This document shows positions 48,807 to 58,193 of a stretch of DNA of 64,000 nucleotides, piece after piece. The position numbers and the translations under genes are program-made. This DNA comes from Acidobacteriota bacterium (GTDB taxonomy: Bacteria; Acidobacteriota; Terriglobia; Terriglobales; Acidobacteriaceae). Location of the stretch: contig JAJYSV010000007.1 in assembly GCA_021793405.1 (NCBI GenBank), forward strand, positions 56,109 through 120,108, read 5' to 3'. Each line of letters starts with the position of its first letter. Within the stretch, counting starts at the first letter, position 1. The notes below the pieces were generated by a model. That model did not search any database. It was not told the DNA's origin and was given only the letters and a program-made list of their open reading frames with translations.

Positions 48807-50144
48807 ATGAACGATCCGATTCTTGACTCGATCAATGAAGGGGTTTTCACCGTCGATCACGATTGGCGGATCTCGGCATTCAATCGTGCTGCTGAGCGGA
48901 TTACCGGTGTGCGCAGGCAGGACGCCCTGGGCCGACAGTGTTGTGACGTCTTCCGGGCGAGCATTTGTGAAGGGTCATGCGCATTACGGCGCACATTTTC
49001 GAGCGGCAAGCCGGTGGTGGGCGCAACCGCCAATATCATCGACGCGAGCGGCAGGCGAATCCCCATACGCATTTCGACGGCCTTACTGCGCGACCAGGAT
49101 GGTGCGGTCATCGGTGGCGTAGAGACCTTTCAGGACCTCAGCCATGTCGAACAGTTGCGTAAAGAATTGGAAGCCAGGTACACATTTGAAGATATTGTCG
49201 GGCGAAGCCCGGCGATGCGGAGCCTGTTCGACATCGTGCCACAGATTGCCGCCAGCCACAGCACAGTCTTGATCGAGGGGAACAGCGGCACCGGCAAAGA
49301 ACTGTTTGCGCGCGCCATTCATAACCTGTCCCCCCGCGGTAAGAAGCGTTTTGTCGCGGTAAACTGCGCTGCCCTGCCCGACGCTCTGCTTGAATCGGAA
49401 CTTTTTGGCTATAAGGCCGGGGCGTTTACCGATGCGCGAAAGGATAAGCCGGGGCGTTTTGCACTGGCCGACGGCGGTACGATCCTTCTGGACGAAATCG
49501 GCGATGTCTCCTCGGCCATGCAGGTCCGTTTGCTGCGCGTTTTGCAGGAACGGTGTGTGGAGCCGCTCGGCGCAACCGAGTCGACGAAAGTGAATGTCCG
49601 GGTGGTGGCGGCTACCAACAAAGACCTGGCCCAACTGGTTCGACAGGGCAAGTTCCGCGAAGATCTTTTCTACCGAATTCGAGTGATCTACCTAAAAATC
49701 CCCTCGCTGCTAGAGCGGCGCGAAGACATCCCTTTACTGATTGACCATCTCGTTGCCAGATTCAATCATCTTCAAGAAAAGAACATCGCCGGCGTATCCC
49801 AGGAAGTGCTCGATCGCCTGATGGATCACGACTATCCCGGCAACGTGCGGGAGTTAGAGAACATCATTGAACAGGCGTTCGTGCTATGCCGCGGTGAGTT
49901 GATCGAGCCACAGCACTTGCCCATCGAGCTTCGCCCGCCGACGACAACGTCGACGCTCCTAAATGCCGCGACGAGTCTACGCTCGGCGCAAGAACACCTG
50001 ATTCAATCGGCACTCGAACGCAACCAAGGCAATCGTCAACGCACGGCTCGCCAGCTGGGAATCAATCCGAGCACACTTTACCGCAAGCTCAACGCTCTAG
50101 GGCTGCCCAAGTCAGCCCAGGACGGCCGCGGCACGAAGCGATAG
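48807..50144 (+). CDS. PAS-AAA+-Fis sigma54-dependent transcriptional activator
   Basis: 445 residues from the ATG at 48807. PAS domain (about 1-120) with a cysteine set Cys45, Cys46, Cys54 and Cys58 (CCDVFRASICEGSC), a candidate iron-sulfur or redox sensor; AAA+ domain (about 133-370) with Walker A EGNSGTGKE, the sigma54-contact loop GAFTDA (usually GAFTGA) and Walker B ILLDEIGD; C-terminal Fis-type helix-turn-helix (NRQRTARQLGINPSTLYRKL). It lies between the two gene sets and close to the paired TGCA sites. No sigma54 element was found in front of this gene itself. Confidence 0.93.
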   Translation: MNDPILDSINEGVFTVDHDWRISAFNRAAERITGVRRQDALGRQCCDVFRASICEGSCALRRTFSSGKPVVGATANIIDASGRRIPIRISTALLRDQDGAVIGGVETFQDLSHVEQLRKELEARYTFEDIVGRSPAMRSLFDIVPQIAASHSTVLIEGNSGTGKELFARAIHNLSPRGKKRFVAVNCAALPDALLESELFGYKAGAFTDARKDKPGRFALADGGTILLDEIGDVSSAMQVRLLRVLQERCVEPLGATESTKVNVRVVAATNKDLAQLVRQGKFREDLFYRIRVIYLKIPSLLERREDIPLLIDHLVARFNHLQEKNIAGVSQEVLDRLMDHDYPGNVRELENIIEQAFVLCRGELIEPQHLPIELRPPTTTSTLLNAATSLRSAQEHLIQSALERNQGNRQRTARQLGINPSTLYRKLNALGLPKSAQDGRGTKR

Positions 50145-50148
50145 TCGT

Positions 50149-50159
50149 GCATTTCGCAT
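50149..50159. promoter_or_regulatory. Degenerate TGCA-type activator site upstream of the rightward NifX genes
   Basis: TGCATTTCGCA resembles TGCATATTGCA (two mismatches) and lies about 95 bases upstream of the -24 element at 50248, which suits an enhancer position. A weaker GCATTTCTGAGCATGC follows. Confidence 0.35.
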
Positions 50160-50247
50160 GATTCCGCATTTCTGAGCATGCCCAGCCACAACATCTAAAT
50201 CACTCATTCCTCAAACGACAGAAGGAATTCTCTGCTCTAAAGTTGCG

Positions 50248-50265
50248 TTGGCACATAACGTGCTA
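50248..50265 (+). promoter_or_regulatory. Sigma54 promoter of the rightward NifX genes
   Basis: TTGGCACATAACGTGCTA contains TGGCAC and GTGC with GG-GC spacing of twelve bases, close to the RpoN consensus. Transcription would start near 50275, giving a short leader with AGAGGA before the ATG at 50288. Confidence 0.8.
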
Positions 50266-50287
50266 TCGATACGTGTAGAGGATTCCT

Positions 50288-50647
50288 ATGAAACTGGTTG
50301 TTACATCTGAAGGGGACAGTCTGCAGTCGCCCGTCGATCCGCGCTTCGGAAGAGCAAAGTTCTTTGTAGTTATCGATACGGAAACGCATGCGGTTACGGC
50401 CATTCAGAATGCCGTCAATCTAAGTGCAACCCAAGGTGCGGGCATACAAGCGGGCAAGACGATCGTCGAACTGGGAGTCCAGTCCCTGATCACAGGGCAC
50501 GTCGGCCCCAAAGCCTTTGCAACTCTGCAAGCAGGGAATGTCGTCGTCTACACCGGAGCGACCGGAACTGCCGCCGATGCCGTCGAGCAGTTGAACAATG
50601 GCCAACTGCAGCGCGCACAATCCGCCGATGTCGAAGGGCATCACTAG
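50288..50647 (+). CDS. NifX/MTH1175-family Fe-Mo cofactor-binding domain protein
   Basis: 119 residues. Starts MKLVVTSEGDSLQSPVDPRFGRAKFFV, with the PxFGRxxxF loop typical of this fold, then GAGIQAGKTIVELGVQSLITGHVGPKA, and ends in His-His. Such proteins bind metal clusters; the founding orange protein of Desulfovibrio carries a Mo-Cu cluster. It is the first gene of the rightward set behind a sigma54 promoter, and is followed 102 bases later by a paralogue. Confidence 0.93.
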   Translation: MKLVVTSEGDSLQSPVDPRFGRAKFFVVIDTETHAVTAIQNAVNLSATQGAGIQAGKTIVELGVQSLITGHVGPKAFATLQAGNVVVYTGATGTAADAVEQLNNGQLQRAQSADVEGHH

Positions 50648-50749
50648 CTGAAAGCTACAACCGCGAGGGATCGCCCCACTGAGATGCGCCGCAGTTATGG
50701 CGATATCAAACATTCACGATGAACGATGGTACAACAGGAGAACATTACG

Positions 50750-51088
50750 ATGAGAATTGCCATACCGCTTGCGGAAGGAAAACTTGCCATGCATTTTGGC
50801 CACTGCGAACGCTTCGCTCTGATCGATGTGGACGCCTCTGCGAAGCAGATACTCAAGCGCGAAGACATCGAAGCTCCGCCCCATCAACCCGGCCTTCTGC
50901 CGCCGTGGCTGGCCGAGCGCGGCACCAACATGATCATCGCCGGTGGCATGGGGCAGCGCGCGCACGGGCTGTTCACCGAACAGGGCATCGAGGTGATCAT
51001 CGGAGCGCCGGCCGAAACTCCGGAGAAACTCGTGGCAGACTATTTGGCGGGGGCCTTAACGCTTGGAAAAAACATCTGCGACCATTGA
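50750..51088 (+). CDS. NifX/MTH1175-family Fe-Mo cofactor-binding domain protein (paralogue)
   Basis: 112 residues from the ATG at 50750 with CAGGAG nine bases upstream. MRIAIPLAEGKLAMHFGHCERFALID has the HFGHC loop that distinguishes MTH1175-type proteins, and the C-terminus GKNICDH is the usual cluster-binding tail of that group. A Cys-containing loop and tail make it the likelier cluster carrier of the two paralogues. Confidence 0.93.
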   Translation: MRIAIPLAEGKLAMHFGHCERFALIDVDASAKQILKREDIEAPPHQPGLLPPWLAERGTNMIIAGGMGQRAHGLFTEQGIEVIIGAPAETPEKLVADYLAGALTLGKNICDH

Positions 51089-51145
51089 CCGCCAGAACCG
51101 TCAACCCTTGAGCAATGCACGTGAAACGATTCCATGCGGAGAATC

Positions 51146-51229
51146 ATGATGGAAGAAAAGCAACCATGCGCGGTGTGCAAACTCCGGGATGGATCGACAG
51201 TCGGAACAACAGACGTCCTCACCCGGTGA
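51146..51229 (+). CDS. Possible 27-residue CxxC peptide
   Basis: The frame MMEEKQPCAVCKLRDG up to DVLTR is short, with a GGAG ribosome-like site and one CxxC pair. It follows the last NifX gene by 57 bases. It could be a tiny metal-binding peptide or a gene remnant. Weak support. Confidence 0.2.
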   Translation: MMEEKQPCAVCKLRDGSTVGTTDVLTR

Positions 51230-51318
51230 CACGGGGGGAATCTTCAGCCGGTTTACTGATCGTAGCTCGAGAAAAAAGAATCATTGTGTTCGGTGCGGAA
51301 ACACGGGGGGAGGCAGCT

Positions 51319-51627
51319 TCAGGAGCGGGAAAGCGACTTGCCGAGAATTTGTTCAACATCGCGGACCTTACCCCGAAGCCGGCCAGTAGCCCCTTTGCGG
51401 TCGTCCAATGTGATGTTCGTGAGTGCGCGGGGAGCCAGTTCGAGCACGCGGCGATGGCAGCGCAGGATCACATTGAGCACCTGCTCGGGTTCGCCCTCAA
51501 TGACCGTGTGCATGGGGCCGAGTTGATAGGGCAGGCCAGAGCTGTCGACGATGGACAGAACCTCGGCGATGATTTCCTTCACACCCTCACCGACACCCAT
51601 GGGAACCACCGAAAAGCTGGCGAGCAT
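51319..51627 (-). CDS. Thiamine-binding protein, MTH1187/YkoF-like (DUF77)
   Basis: 102 residues: MLASFSVVPMGVGEGVKEIIAEVLSIV, GLPYQLGPMHTVIEGE, and ALTNITLDDRKG all match the MTH1187 family, ferredoxin-like dimers that bind thiamine or related molecules. Convergent with the NifX genes. The plus-strand frames over this region are shadows. Confidence 0.88.
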   Translation of the reverse strand: MLASFSVVPMGVGEGVKEIIAEVLSIVDSSGLPYQLGPMHTVIEGEPEQVLNVILRCHRRVLELAPRALTNITLDDRKGATGRLRGKVRDVEQILGKSLSRS

Positions 51628-51766
51628 TCCTTGCCCTCCAGGCCATTGTAAATGGCGCCGGTTTCACTCCCCTTCCCCCATAAAACGACACATCGTCTGA
51701 TCGTCTGAAGGATGAAGGAATTCGGCCTTCGCCGATCCTGCGTAAGTCGCCAGCTTGCCGAAGCCG

Positions 51767-53152
51767 TTACGTCTCGACAGGCGCGTCGGTGATGCCTGCT
51801 ATCCCAAAGACGCGCTGGTAGCGCTGCACTTCTTCCGGCTCACCAAGTGCTTTTTGAAAATTGTCAGAGAGCTTCACCGCCGGTCTACCATCGGCATCAT
51901 TGAGTTTGCAAACCAGGCCGACGGGATCGAAGCCGTCGCCATCCCGAGGGTTACAGTTGCGAAAATCGTTCGTCAGCAACGTGCCCCATCCGGCGCTGAA
52001 GCGTATGCGGCGTTCTGGGACCCATTTCTGTCCATCGAGAAAATCGCTCGCCTGGTGGAAATCGCTAGGGGAGGCACCATTGCGGAGCGTCCCGGCAAAA
52101 TAGGCATGCAATCCTAGGATCCGGTCCACATCCAGCGCATCAGAAGCGATGAGCAATTTCTCCCGCGGATCGCGTCCTCGCTGCTTCAGCCATGCGATGT
52201 ATTCATCGCCCGCGACGTAAGGATCTTTGCTGTCCATCCGCTGGCCCGTCCAGTCCGCCACCCAGTCGGGCGCATCGCGTAGAAATTGAGTTGAGCCAAA
52301 GGTGTCGGGAAGCAGGATCAGCAACTCACCCTGATAGGTCTGCTGCCATAGCTCCAGCAACCGGTATTGCGATGCTTTCAGTTCCTGGTCGTTCTTGGCC
52401 ATGGCCGCCAAAGCCATGGGCAGCTCATGCGCGTTGGTGCCCATGGCTTCCAGATCGTGTTTGTATGCCAGATAGGTATTTGAAGTGCCGGAAAAACTGC
52501 CGACCAACGTAGCCCTCATGGCGTTGACCACATATTCCTGCCATAGGAAACTGTGCCGCCGCCGCGTTCCGAAGTCGCTGATCTTCAAATCGGGGACACC
52601 GCGCAGCGCCTCCATCTTTCCCCAGAGCCTGGTCTTGGCCCTGGCATACAGAATGTCGAGTTCGAACTCGCTGAGGCGCTTCAGCTCAGCGCGTGTCTTC
52701 AGCTCGCTGATGACCGCAAGCGCATAGATCTCCCACATCGTCGTTTCTGTCCAGAGACCGTGAAAGGTGAGCGAGAATTGTCCATCTTGGACAGACAAAT
52801 CAAAATCGGAAAGCCTGAAATCTCGATCCAGCCACTCCAGAAAGGCCGGCTCGAAAATTCCCCGGCGTCCATAGAAGGTATTGCCGGCGAGCCAGATCAA
52901 CTCGGACTTTCGGAAGCGCAAGCGTTTCGTCTGCTCTAGTTGCTCACGAAGCTGATCGGCGCCGATTTGGTCACCTAGACGCACCTGCACGGAGCGATTG
53001 ATGAGGGAAAAGGAGGCCTTCGTTTTTGGGAAATGCTTCCAGATGAACTGCAGCATCAGCAATTTGTAGAAATCTGTATCGAGCAGAGACCGCGTAATCG
53101 GGTCGAGCTCCCAATTATGATCGTGCGCGCGTCGGGAGAAATTGATGATCAC
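51767..53152 (-). CDS. pncB: Nicotinate phosphoribosyltransferase
   Basis: 461 residues from a GTG. Converts nicotinate and PRPP to nicotinate mononucleotide for NAD salvage. Segments: [20 protein letters not shown] at the start, the phosphorylated-His loop [19 protein letters not shown] for substrate, and [10 protein letters not shown] plus [12 protein letters not shown] for PRPP. Length and motifs are those of the bacterial PncB class (NAPRTase type I). It stands alone. Confidence 0.96.
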   Translation of the reverse strand: MIINFSRRAHDHNWELDPITRSLLDTDFYKLLMLQFIWKHFPKTKASFSLINRSVQVRLGDQIGADQLREQLEQTKRLRFRKSELIWLAGNTFYGRRGIFEPAFLEWLDRDFRLSDFDLSVQDGQFSLTFHGLWTETTMWEIYALAVISELKTRAELKRLSEFELDILYARAKTRLWGKMEALRGVPDLKISDFGTRRRHSFLWQEYVVNAMRATLVGSFSGTSNTYLAYKHDLEAMGTNAHELPMALAAMAKNDQELKASQYRLLELWQQTYQGELLILLPDTFGSTQFLRDAPDWVADWTGQRMDSKDPYVAGDEYIAWLKQRGRDPREKLLIASDALDVDRILGLHAYFAGTLRNGASPSDFHQASDFLDGQKWVPERRIRFSAGWGTLLTNDFRNCNPRDGDGFDPVGLVCKLNDADGRPAVKLSDNFQKALGEPEEVQRYQRVFGIAGITDAPVET

Positions 53153-53704
53153 AAGCTTTTACCTTTTGAGAAACGAGGTCCTGCTCTGGACAAGACGCAG
53201 CGGAGTGGATATCTATTCGCCACAGGCTTTGATCAACGGATTCGCTACTTGAATCGACCCGTAATGTTACCCCTGTTAGATATGACCATCCTGTCAGAGT
53301 AACAACAAGGCCATCTTGCACCAAATGTGAGGAAGAGCCCTGATTTCTCCGACTGGGAATCTATCCCTCACGAGTGATTCAGAGCCTGCCCCAAAAGCTT
53401 GCCCGCACTTTTCAGACTGGGCAGGAACATGTCGCGCTCAAATGATTTTCTTATGGCTCAAGCAATACGCCAGTAAAAAATCAGGTCTTATTTAGCCTGA
53501 GATGTCCATGCGAAGCAGGCATCCAGGCGGCTATTCGCTTTGTAATTTTTTTGTATGCGCATTGTGTATCGGGTCTTAGGGCGGGAGAATGACATTCAGG
53601 CGTATCTACACGGTCCGACTACGCTCGCCGTCTCATCTCCGCACAAACGGCCCTCCCGGTCCACCGCGAATGCCCGCCGGCAATCTTACCCCCGAAGGTG
53701 GACC
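53153..53704. other. 552-base intergenic region
   Basis: Between pncB (leftward) and the radical SAM gene (rightward). I see no gene. Short inverted repeats are present (CCTGCCC/GGGCAGG around 53397-53430, and TCAGG/CCTGA near 53484-53503) but none is a convincing terminator or operator. GAAGGTGG just before 53705 is the ribosome site of the radical SAM gene. Confidence 0.4.
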
Positions 53705-55372
53705 ATGAACGTAGAGCACACAGAAACAATGACCATTCACCCCAAAGGCGCGCAGGCGCGCGTACTTCTCACGTCCGTCTTCGGGCCATATGCGCAGGAT
53801 GATGAATTCGGCAGCCGCAGTATCAATCCCATGGAGCTGTATCACAACCAGGTGACGCGGATGCAAGGCTCCTTCTCCTTGCGGATGTTCCACCGCTCGT
53901 GGGGCATCATGATGATCCAGAAAAACATCCCGGCTCCTTGCGCGGTCCTCGATTTTCCCACCCAAGAGAGGTTTGCCCAGGAGCTGAGGGACCATCGCTA
54001 TGACATCGTCGGCATCTCCTCGATCATCGTGAACGTGGGCAAGGTGGCGGAGATGTGCCGCATGGTGCGAGCGATCTCGCCAGGCTCCGTGATCGTGGTC
54101 GGCGGCCACGTTGCCTCGGTCCCGGACATCGAAGAAAGGATCGACGCCGACCATATCGTACGTGGCGACGGTATCGCCTGGATGCGCCGCTTCCTGGGTC
54201 AGGACAGCAGCGCGCCCATCCGCCATCCGCACATCGTCTCGGGTTTCGATATGCGCACCATGGGCATCAAAGTGCCCGATTCGGCTTCCAGCACTGCAGC
54301 CACCATTATCCCGTCGGTGGGTTGTCCGCTGGGCTGCAACTTCTGTACGACCTCGGCCTTCTTCGGCGGCAAAGGCAAGTTCCTCAACTTTTACAACACC
54401 GGCAAAGAACTCTTCGATGTGATGTGCGAGATGGAGCGGTCGATGAAAGTGCAATCGTTCTTTATGATGGACGAGAATTTTCTGCTCCACCGCAAACGCG
54501 CCATGGAATTGCTCGATCTGATGAAAGCCAAAGGCAAGGCCTGGGCGATGTACGTGTTTTCGTCGGCCAATGCCATCGGCAAGTACACCATGAAGGAATT
54601 GGTCGAACTGGGGATCTCCTGGATATGGATGGGGCTGGAATCGCCGCATTCCGGATATGCTAAGCTGCAAGGCCAGGACACGCGCGCGCTCACCCATGAA
54701 CTACGCCAGCACGGAATCAAGCTGCTGGGTTCCACCATTATCGGCTTGGAGCACCATACGCCCGCCAACATCGAGCAAGAGATTGAGCATGCCGTCGCAC
54801 ATGAGACCGACTTTCACCAGTTCATGCTCTATACGCCGGTGCCGGGCACCCCGCTCTATAAAGAAATGGAGGAAAAGAAGCTGCTGCTGGATGTGAACCT
54901 GGCCGACATTCACGGACAACACAAGTTCAACTTCCAGCACGCCGCGATTTCGCCCGACGACTCGAACCGTTTTCTGAACATGGCTTTTCTGCGCGACTTC
55001 CAACGAAACGGTCCCAGCCTGTACCGCATTTGCCGGACCACAATGCAGGGCTGGAAGCGCTACAAAAACGATGCTGATCCGCGAATTCGCAAGCGGTTCG
55101 AATGGGAGGTCCGCTCCATCCGGACTGCTTACAGCGGTCTGTTGTGGGCGATGGAAAGACAGCTCCACAGCAGCAATGCGGCGGTAAGCGAACAGGTCCG
55201 CGCATTGCGAAAGGACGTTGAATCCGAATTCGGCATCCTCACCCGCGCACTCACCTGGGTCGTCGGGCCGGTGGCCCTCTGGACCAGCCGTCGCGAACAA
55301 AAACGTCTGGCCGGGGGCAAGACCTACGAACCCAAGACCATTGTCGAACATTGCAACTGGACACGGGCCTGA
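53705..55372 (+). CDS. Cobalamin-binding-domain radical SAM enzyme
   Basis: 555 residues from the ATG at 53705. Residues about 18-165 look like a B12-binding Rossmann domain (DIVGISSIIVNVGKVAEMCRMVR, IVVGGHVASVPDIEERIDADHIVRGDG). The radical SAM core follows with the cluster motif CPLGCNFC (Cys207, 211, 214) and a TIM barrel up to about 430, then an Arg/Lys-rich helical C-terminal domain of about 120 residues. Such enzymes methylate or couple unactivated carbons, for instance in hopanoid or membrane-lipid synthesis; this one I could not place in a named class. A multidrug-type exporter converges with it. Confidence 0.9.
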   Translation: MNVEHTETMTIHPKGAQARVLLTSVFGPYAQDDEFGSRSINPMELYHNQVTRMQGSFSLRMFHRSWGIMMIQKNIPAPCAVLDFPTQERFAQELRDHRYDIVGISSIIVNVGKVAEMCRMVRAISPGSVIVVGGHVASVPDIEERIDADHIVRGDGIAWMRRFLGQDSSAPIRHPHIVSGFDMRTMGIKVPDSASSTAATIIPSVGCPLGCNFCTTSAFFGGKGKFLNFYNTGKELFDVMCEMERSMKVQSFFMMDENFLLHRKRAMELLDLMKAKGKAWAMYVFSSANAIGKYTMKELVELGISWIWMGLESPHSGYAKLQGQDTRALTHELRQHGIKLLGSTIIGLEHHTPANIEQEIEHAVAHETDFHQFMLYTPVPGTPLYKEMEEKKLLLDVNLADIHGQHKFNFQHAAISPDDSNRFLNMAFLRDFQRNGPSLYRICRTTMQGWKRYKNDADPRIRKRFEWEVRSIRTAYSGLLWAMERQLHSSNAAVSEQVRALRKDVESEFGILTRALTWVVGPVALWTSRREQKRLAGGKTYEPKTIVEHCNWTRA

Positions 55373-55440
55373 CAAGTATCAGGAGACGCCTGTCCTTCCG
55401 CCTACCACACTTTTGTCATCGGCTTTGGCGTGACCGGCGT

Positions 55441-57012
55441 CTAATGCGCTTCCAGGGAGGGGCTGGGTTGCCGCTTCGGCTTTCGCATCAGCAGCACCAG
55501 AAGGGCAGTCAATAAGAACAGCCATCCCATCACGTAAAACACGTCCATGTAGCTGAGCAACGAGGCCTGCTGCTGTAGCGTGCCATAGAGAAATCCAAGG
55601 GCCTGCCGCGAGGAGTCCGCCGGGTTGATGCCGTGCAGTGCGAACACCGCATTGGCTTGGTTTTGTGCTTGCAGCAGTTGCAGATTGGAGGTCGCCATAT
55701 TGCCGGCAAGACGGGCCTGATGGAACTGCGACCGGCGCGCCAGCAAGGTCGTCACAAAGGAAATTCCCATGCTGGATCCGATGTTGCGCATCACGCTGTA
55801 CAGGCTGGTCGCGTAGGGGGTTTCTTCCTTTGGAATGGGATCCATGACCAAAATAGTCAAAGGCACGAACAGGAACGTCTGGCCAATCCCCTGATTGATC
55901 TGATGCCCAAGAATGTCCCATGTCCCCGAATTGAGATCCATGCTGGCATAGCCGAAGAACGCCATGCTGCCGATGATGCACCCGAAAACCAGCATCCAGC
56001 GGGCGTCCCAGCGTTTCCCCAGCAGATAGCCGACGAACGGCATACAGGCGGCGGTGGCAATCCCGCGCGGACTGGTCCAGATCCCGGCTGTTTCAGCATT
56101 CCAGCCAAGCAATTCCTGCATGAACAGAGGTAGCGACACCAGGCTGCCATACAGCACGAACCCGAGCACCGTCACGATCGCGATGCCGGCCGCGAATGTT
56201 CGGTACTTGAATAACGACAACTTAACCAGCGGCTGAGGTGTCCGCAATTCGCGAATGATAAACGCCGTCAGCATGACGGAAGCGGTAACGGCAAGCGTGG
56301 TGATAAAACGAGAACCGAACCAATCGTCCTCCTGCCCTTTATCGAGCATGATTTGCAGGGCCCCCATGCCGATCGCCAGCATTCCCATGCCCCACGTATC
56401 GAACCGCATCGATCCGCGCTTGATATACGGAGGGTCAAACACATATAAATAGATCAAAATCAAGCTGATGATCCCAATGGGTACGTTGATATAGAAGACC
56501 CAGCGCCAGGAATAGTTCTGCGTGATCCAGCCACCTAGTGTCGGCCCCAGCACCGGGGCCGCCACAATGCCCAGGCCCCAAAATGACATGGCTTTGCCCC
56601 GTTCCGGTCCTGGAAATTCCTCCAACAGCACGGATTGGGAAAGCGGTTGCAAGCCGCCGCCGGTGGAACCCTGCAGCACCCTGAAAAAAATAAGAAATGG
56701 AAGACTGGGGGCCATGCCGCACAGAACACTGGACAGGGTGAATCCGGTCACGACGGTCATCAGCAATCGTTTGCGCCCAAAATAGTTTGAAAGCCAGCCG
56801 GTGATCGGCAGGATGATCGCATTGGCAACAATATAGGAAGTGAGGACCCAGGTGGCTTCATCGACCGTCGACGAGAGACTCCCCGCAATGTGCGGCAAAC
56901 TGACATTCACCACCGAGGTGTCCAGCACTTCCATGACGGCGCTGGACATCACGGCAATGGCGACCAGCCAGCGCTTGGAGATCATCAGTCGTGCTTCGGC
57001 GGGACCCGCCAT
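55441..57012 (-). CDS. emrB: EmrB/QacA-type MFS exporter (DHA2, 14 spans)
   Basis: 523 residues with 14 hydrophobic spans. Motif C-like and family segments: VMSSAVMEVLDTSVVNVSLPHIAGSL, TWVLTSYIVANAIILPITGWLSNYFGRKRLLM, FRVLQGSTGGGLQPLSQSVLLEEFP, and GPTLGGWITQNYSWRWVFYINVPIG. These pump hydrophobic compounds outward with protons. In Gram-negatives EmrB works with EmrA; no EmrA gene is next to it here. It ends 68 bases from the radical SAM gene. Confidence 0.93.
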   Translation of the reverse strand: MAGPAEARLMISKRWLVAIAVMSSAVMEVLDTSVVNVSLPHIAGSLSSTVDEATWVLTSYIVANAIILPITGWLSNYFGRKRLLMTVVTGFTLSSVLCGMAPSLPFLIFFRVLQGSTGGGLQPLSQSVLLEEFPGPERGKAMSFWGLGIVAAPVLGPTLGGWITQNYSWRWVFYINVPIGIISLILIYLYVFDPPYIKRGSMRFDTWGMGMLAIGMGALQIMLDKGQEDDWFGSRFITTLAVTASVMLTAFIIRELRTPQPLVKLSLFKYRTFAAGIAIVTVLGFVLYGSLVSLPLFMQELLGWNAETAGIWTSPRGIATAACMPFVGYLLGKRWDARWMLVFGCIIGSMAFFGYASMDLNSGTWDILGHQINQGIGQTFLFVPLTILVMDPIPKEETPYATSLYSVMRNIGSSMGISFVTTLLARRSQFHQARLAGNMATSNLQLLQAQNQANAVFALHGINPADSSRQALGFLYGTLQQQASLLSYMDVFYVMGWLFLLTALLVLLMRKPKRQPSPSLEAH

Positions 57013-57286
57013 CGTGGACTATTCCTTCGCGGCAGCCAAATGCAGGTCAATCCCGCCACTTTGACGTTCTGGTCCACGCAGGGTACAAGGCAGTTGAAGA
57101 GCAGGTAGTTCCCGATGGCGAGGCAATCCCAATCGGCCGGGCGCTTGGACCAAATCAGCTCTACATATCAGCGCTACCTCCGGCACTGAAAACGGCCGAA
57201 AGATTCGATGGCATCGGGCCGCTTCCATTGTAACCATCGAACGCGGGAGCAAGAACGGGCCTATTGGCAAGGGGGCGAGAATGCGT

Positions 57287-58039
57287 TCACAGAACATTGA
57301 ATAGGCCGGGCAATTTCTCGCCTGAGTTGCCCATGAGGATGCGCGTGAATGCCTTTGCATTCAGAGGTGCTTCTGGTCCGATATAGTATGCGCGGGCGGG
57401 AGTTGCGCGCATACTGGCCCATTGAACAAAGCTTGCCGCGGGATGCACCACGCCGGAAGTCCCCACCACCAGCAGGATGGAGCAGCGGTCAATCTCCTGC
57501 TGGATGCGTGGCATCTCCAGCGGGACCTCTCCAAACCATACAATGTGCGGACGCAGACGTGCGCCGCACACGCAGCGGGGAATTTCTGTCAGGGAATTGT
57601 AACTGTTACGGTCCTCGATGATGGAAGCGCCGCAGTCCGCCTCGCAGCGGGACTTGAAAAGCTCTCCGTGCATGTGGACCATGTTGCGCGAGCCGCTGCG
57701 CTCATGCAAATCATCCACGTTCTGGGTACAGAGAAACAGGCGGCCGTCGATTTTTTCTTCCAATTCCGCCAGAGCGCGGTGGGCGGGGTTGGGCAGGCTG
57801 GCCTCTGTTTCCCTTCTACGCTGAGAGTAGAACCGCCAAACGAGTTCGGGATTTGCATCCCAACCTTCGGGGGTGGCGACCGTCTCCACCCGATGCCCGG
57901 CCCACAGACCGTTGCTGTCGCGGAAGGTCTTGAGTCCGCTCTCCGCGCTGATACCAGCCCCTGTCAGGACGAAGACGCGATCATGGACGCCAATCTCCAC
58001 GCTGTCGGAAGAAACTTCGCTTGTCGCGTGCATGGTCAT
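57287..58039 (-). CDS. cobB: Sir2-family NAD-dependent deacylase, class III type
   Basis: 250 residues. NAD site GAGISAESGLKTFRDSNGLW, TQNVDDLHERSGS, catalytic His in HMHGELF, a four-cysteine zinc site (SRCEADC and CVC), and VVGTSGVVHPA. Tyr71 and Arg74 in WRFYSQRR occupy the place of the SIRT5 Tyr-x-x-Arg pair that binds acidic acyl groups, so desuccinylase or demalonylase activity is more likely than plain deacetylation. No acetyltransferase or acs gene is adjacent. Confidence 0.94.
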   Translation of the reverse strand: MTMHATSEVSSDSVEIGVHDRVFVLTGAGISAESGLKTFRDSNGLWAGHRVETVATPEGWDANPELVWRFYSQRRRETEASLPNPAHRALAELEEKIDGRLFLCTQNVDDLHERSGSRNMVHMHGELFKSRCEADCGASIIEDRNSYNSLTEIPRCVCGARLRPHIVWFGEVPLEMPRIQQEIDRCSILLVVGTSGVVHPAASFVQWASMRATPARAYYIGPEAPLNAKAFTRILMGNSGEKLPGLFNVL

Positions 58040-58193
58040 GGCTTCTGCGTAATAATTTTACGCTCGCTGGCCAATCGAGTGTTAAAAGCCCATCTGCATG
58101 GATTCCATGGATGCGTTCATGCATTGGACTTAAATATTTAACTTTCCTTGTCTTCGAGATCCTGAAGATTATCGGACTCGGAGCACAGTTCGA

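Noticed and set aside
51115..51651. 178-residue plus-strand frame
   Set aside because: It overlaps the well-supported thiamine-binding gene on the minus strand.
53633..54697. 354-residue minus-strand frame over the radical SAM gene
   Set aside because: His/Asp-rich shadow with no recognisable motif.
58090..58130. Overlapping ATG-rich palindromes CATGGATTCCATG and TGCATG/CATGCA upstream of the glutaredoxin-like gene region
   Set aside because: Short, between genes without a clear promoter relation, and likely by chance.
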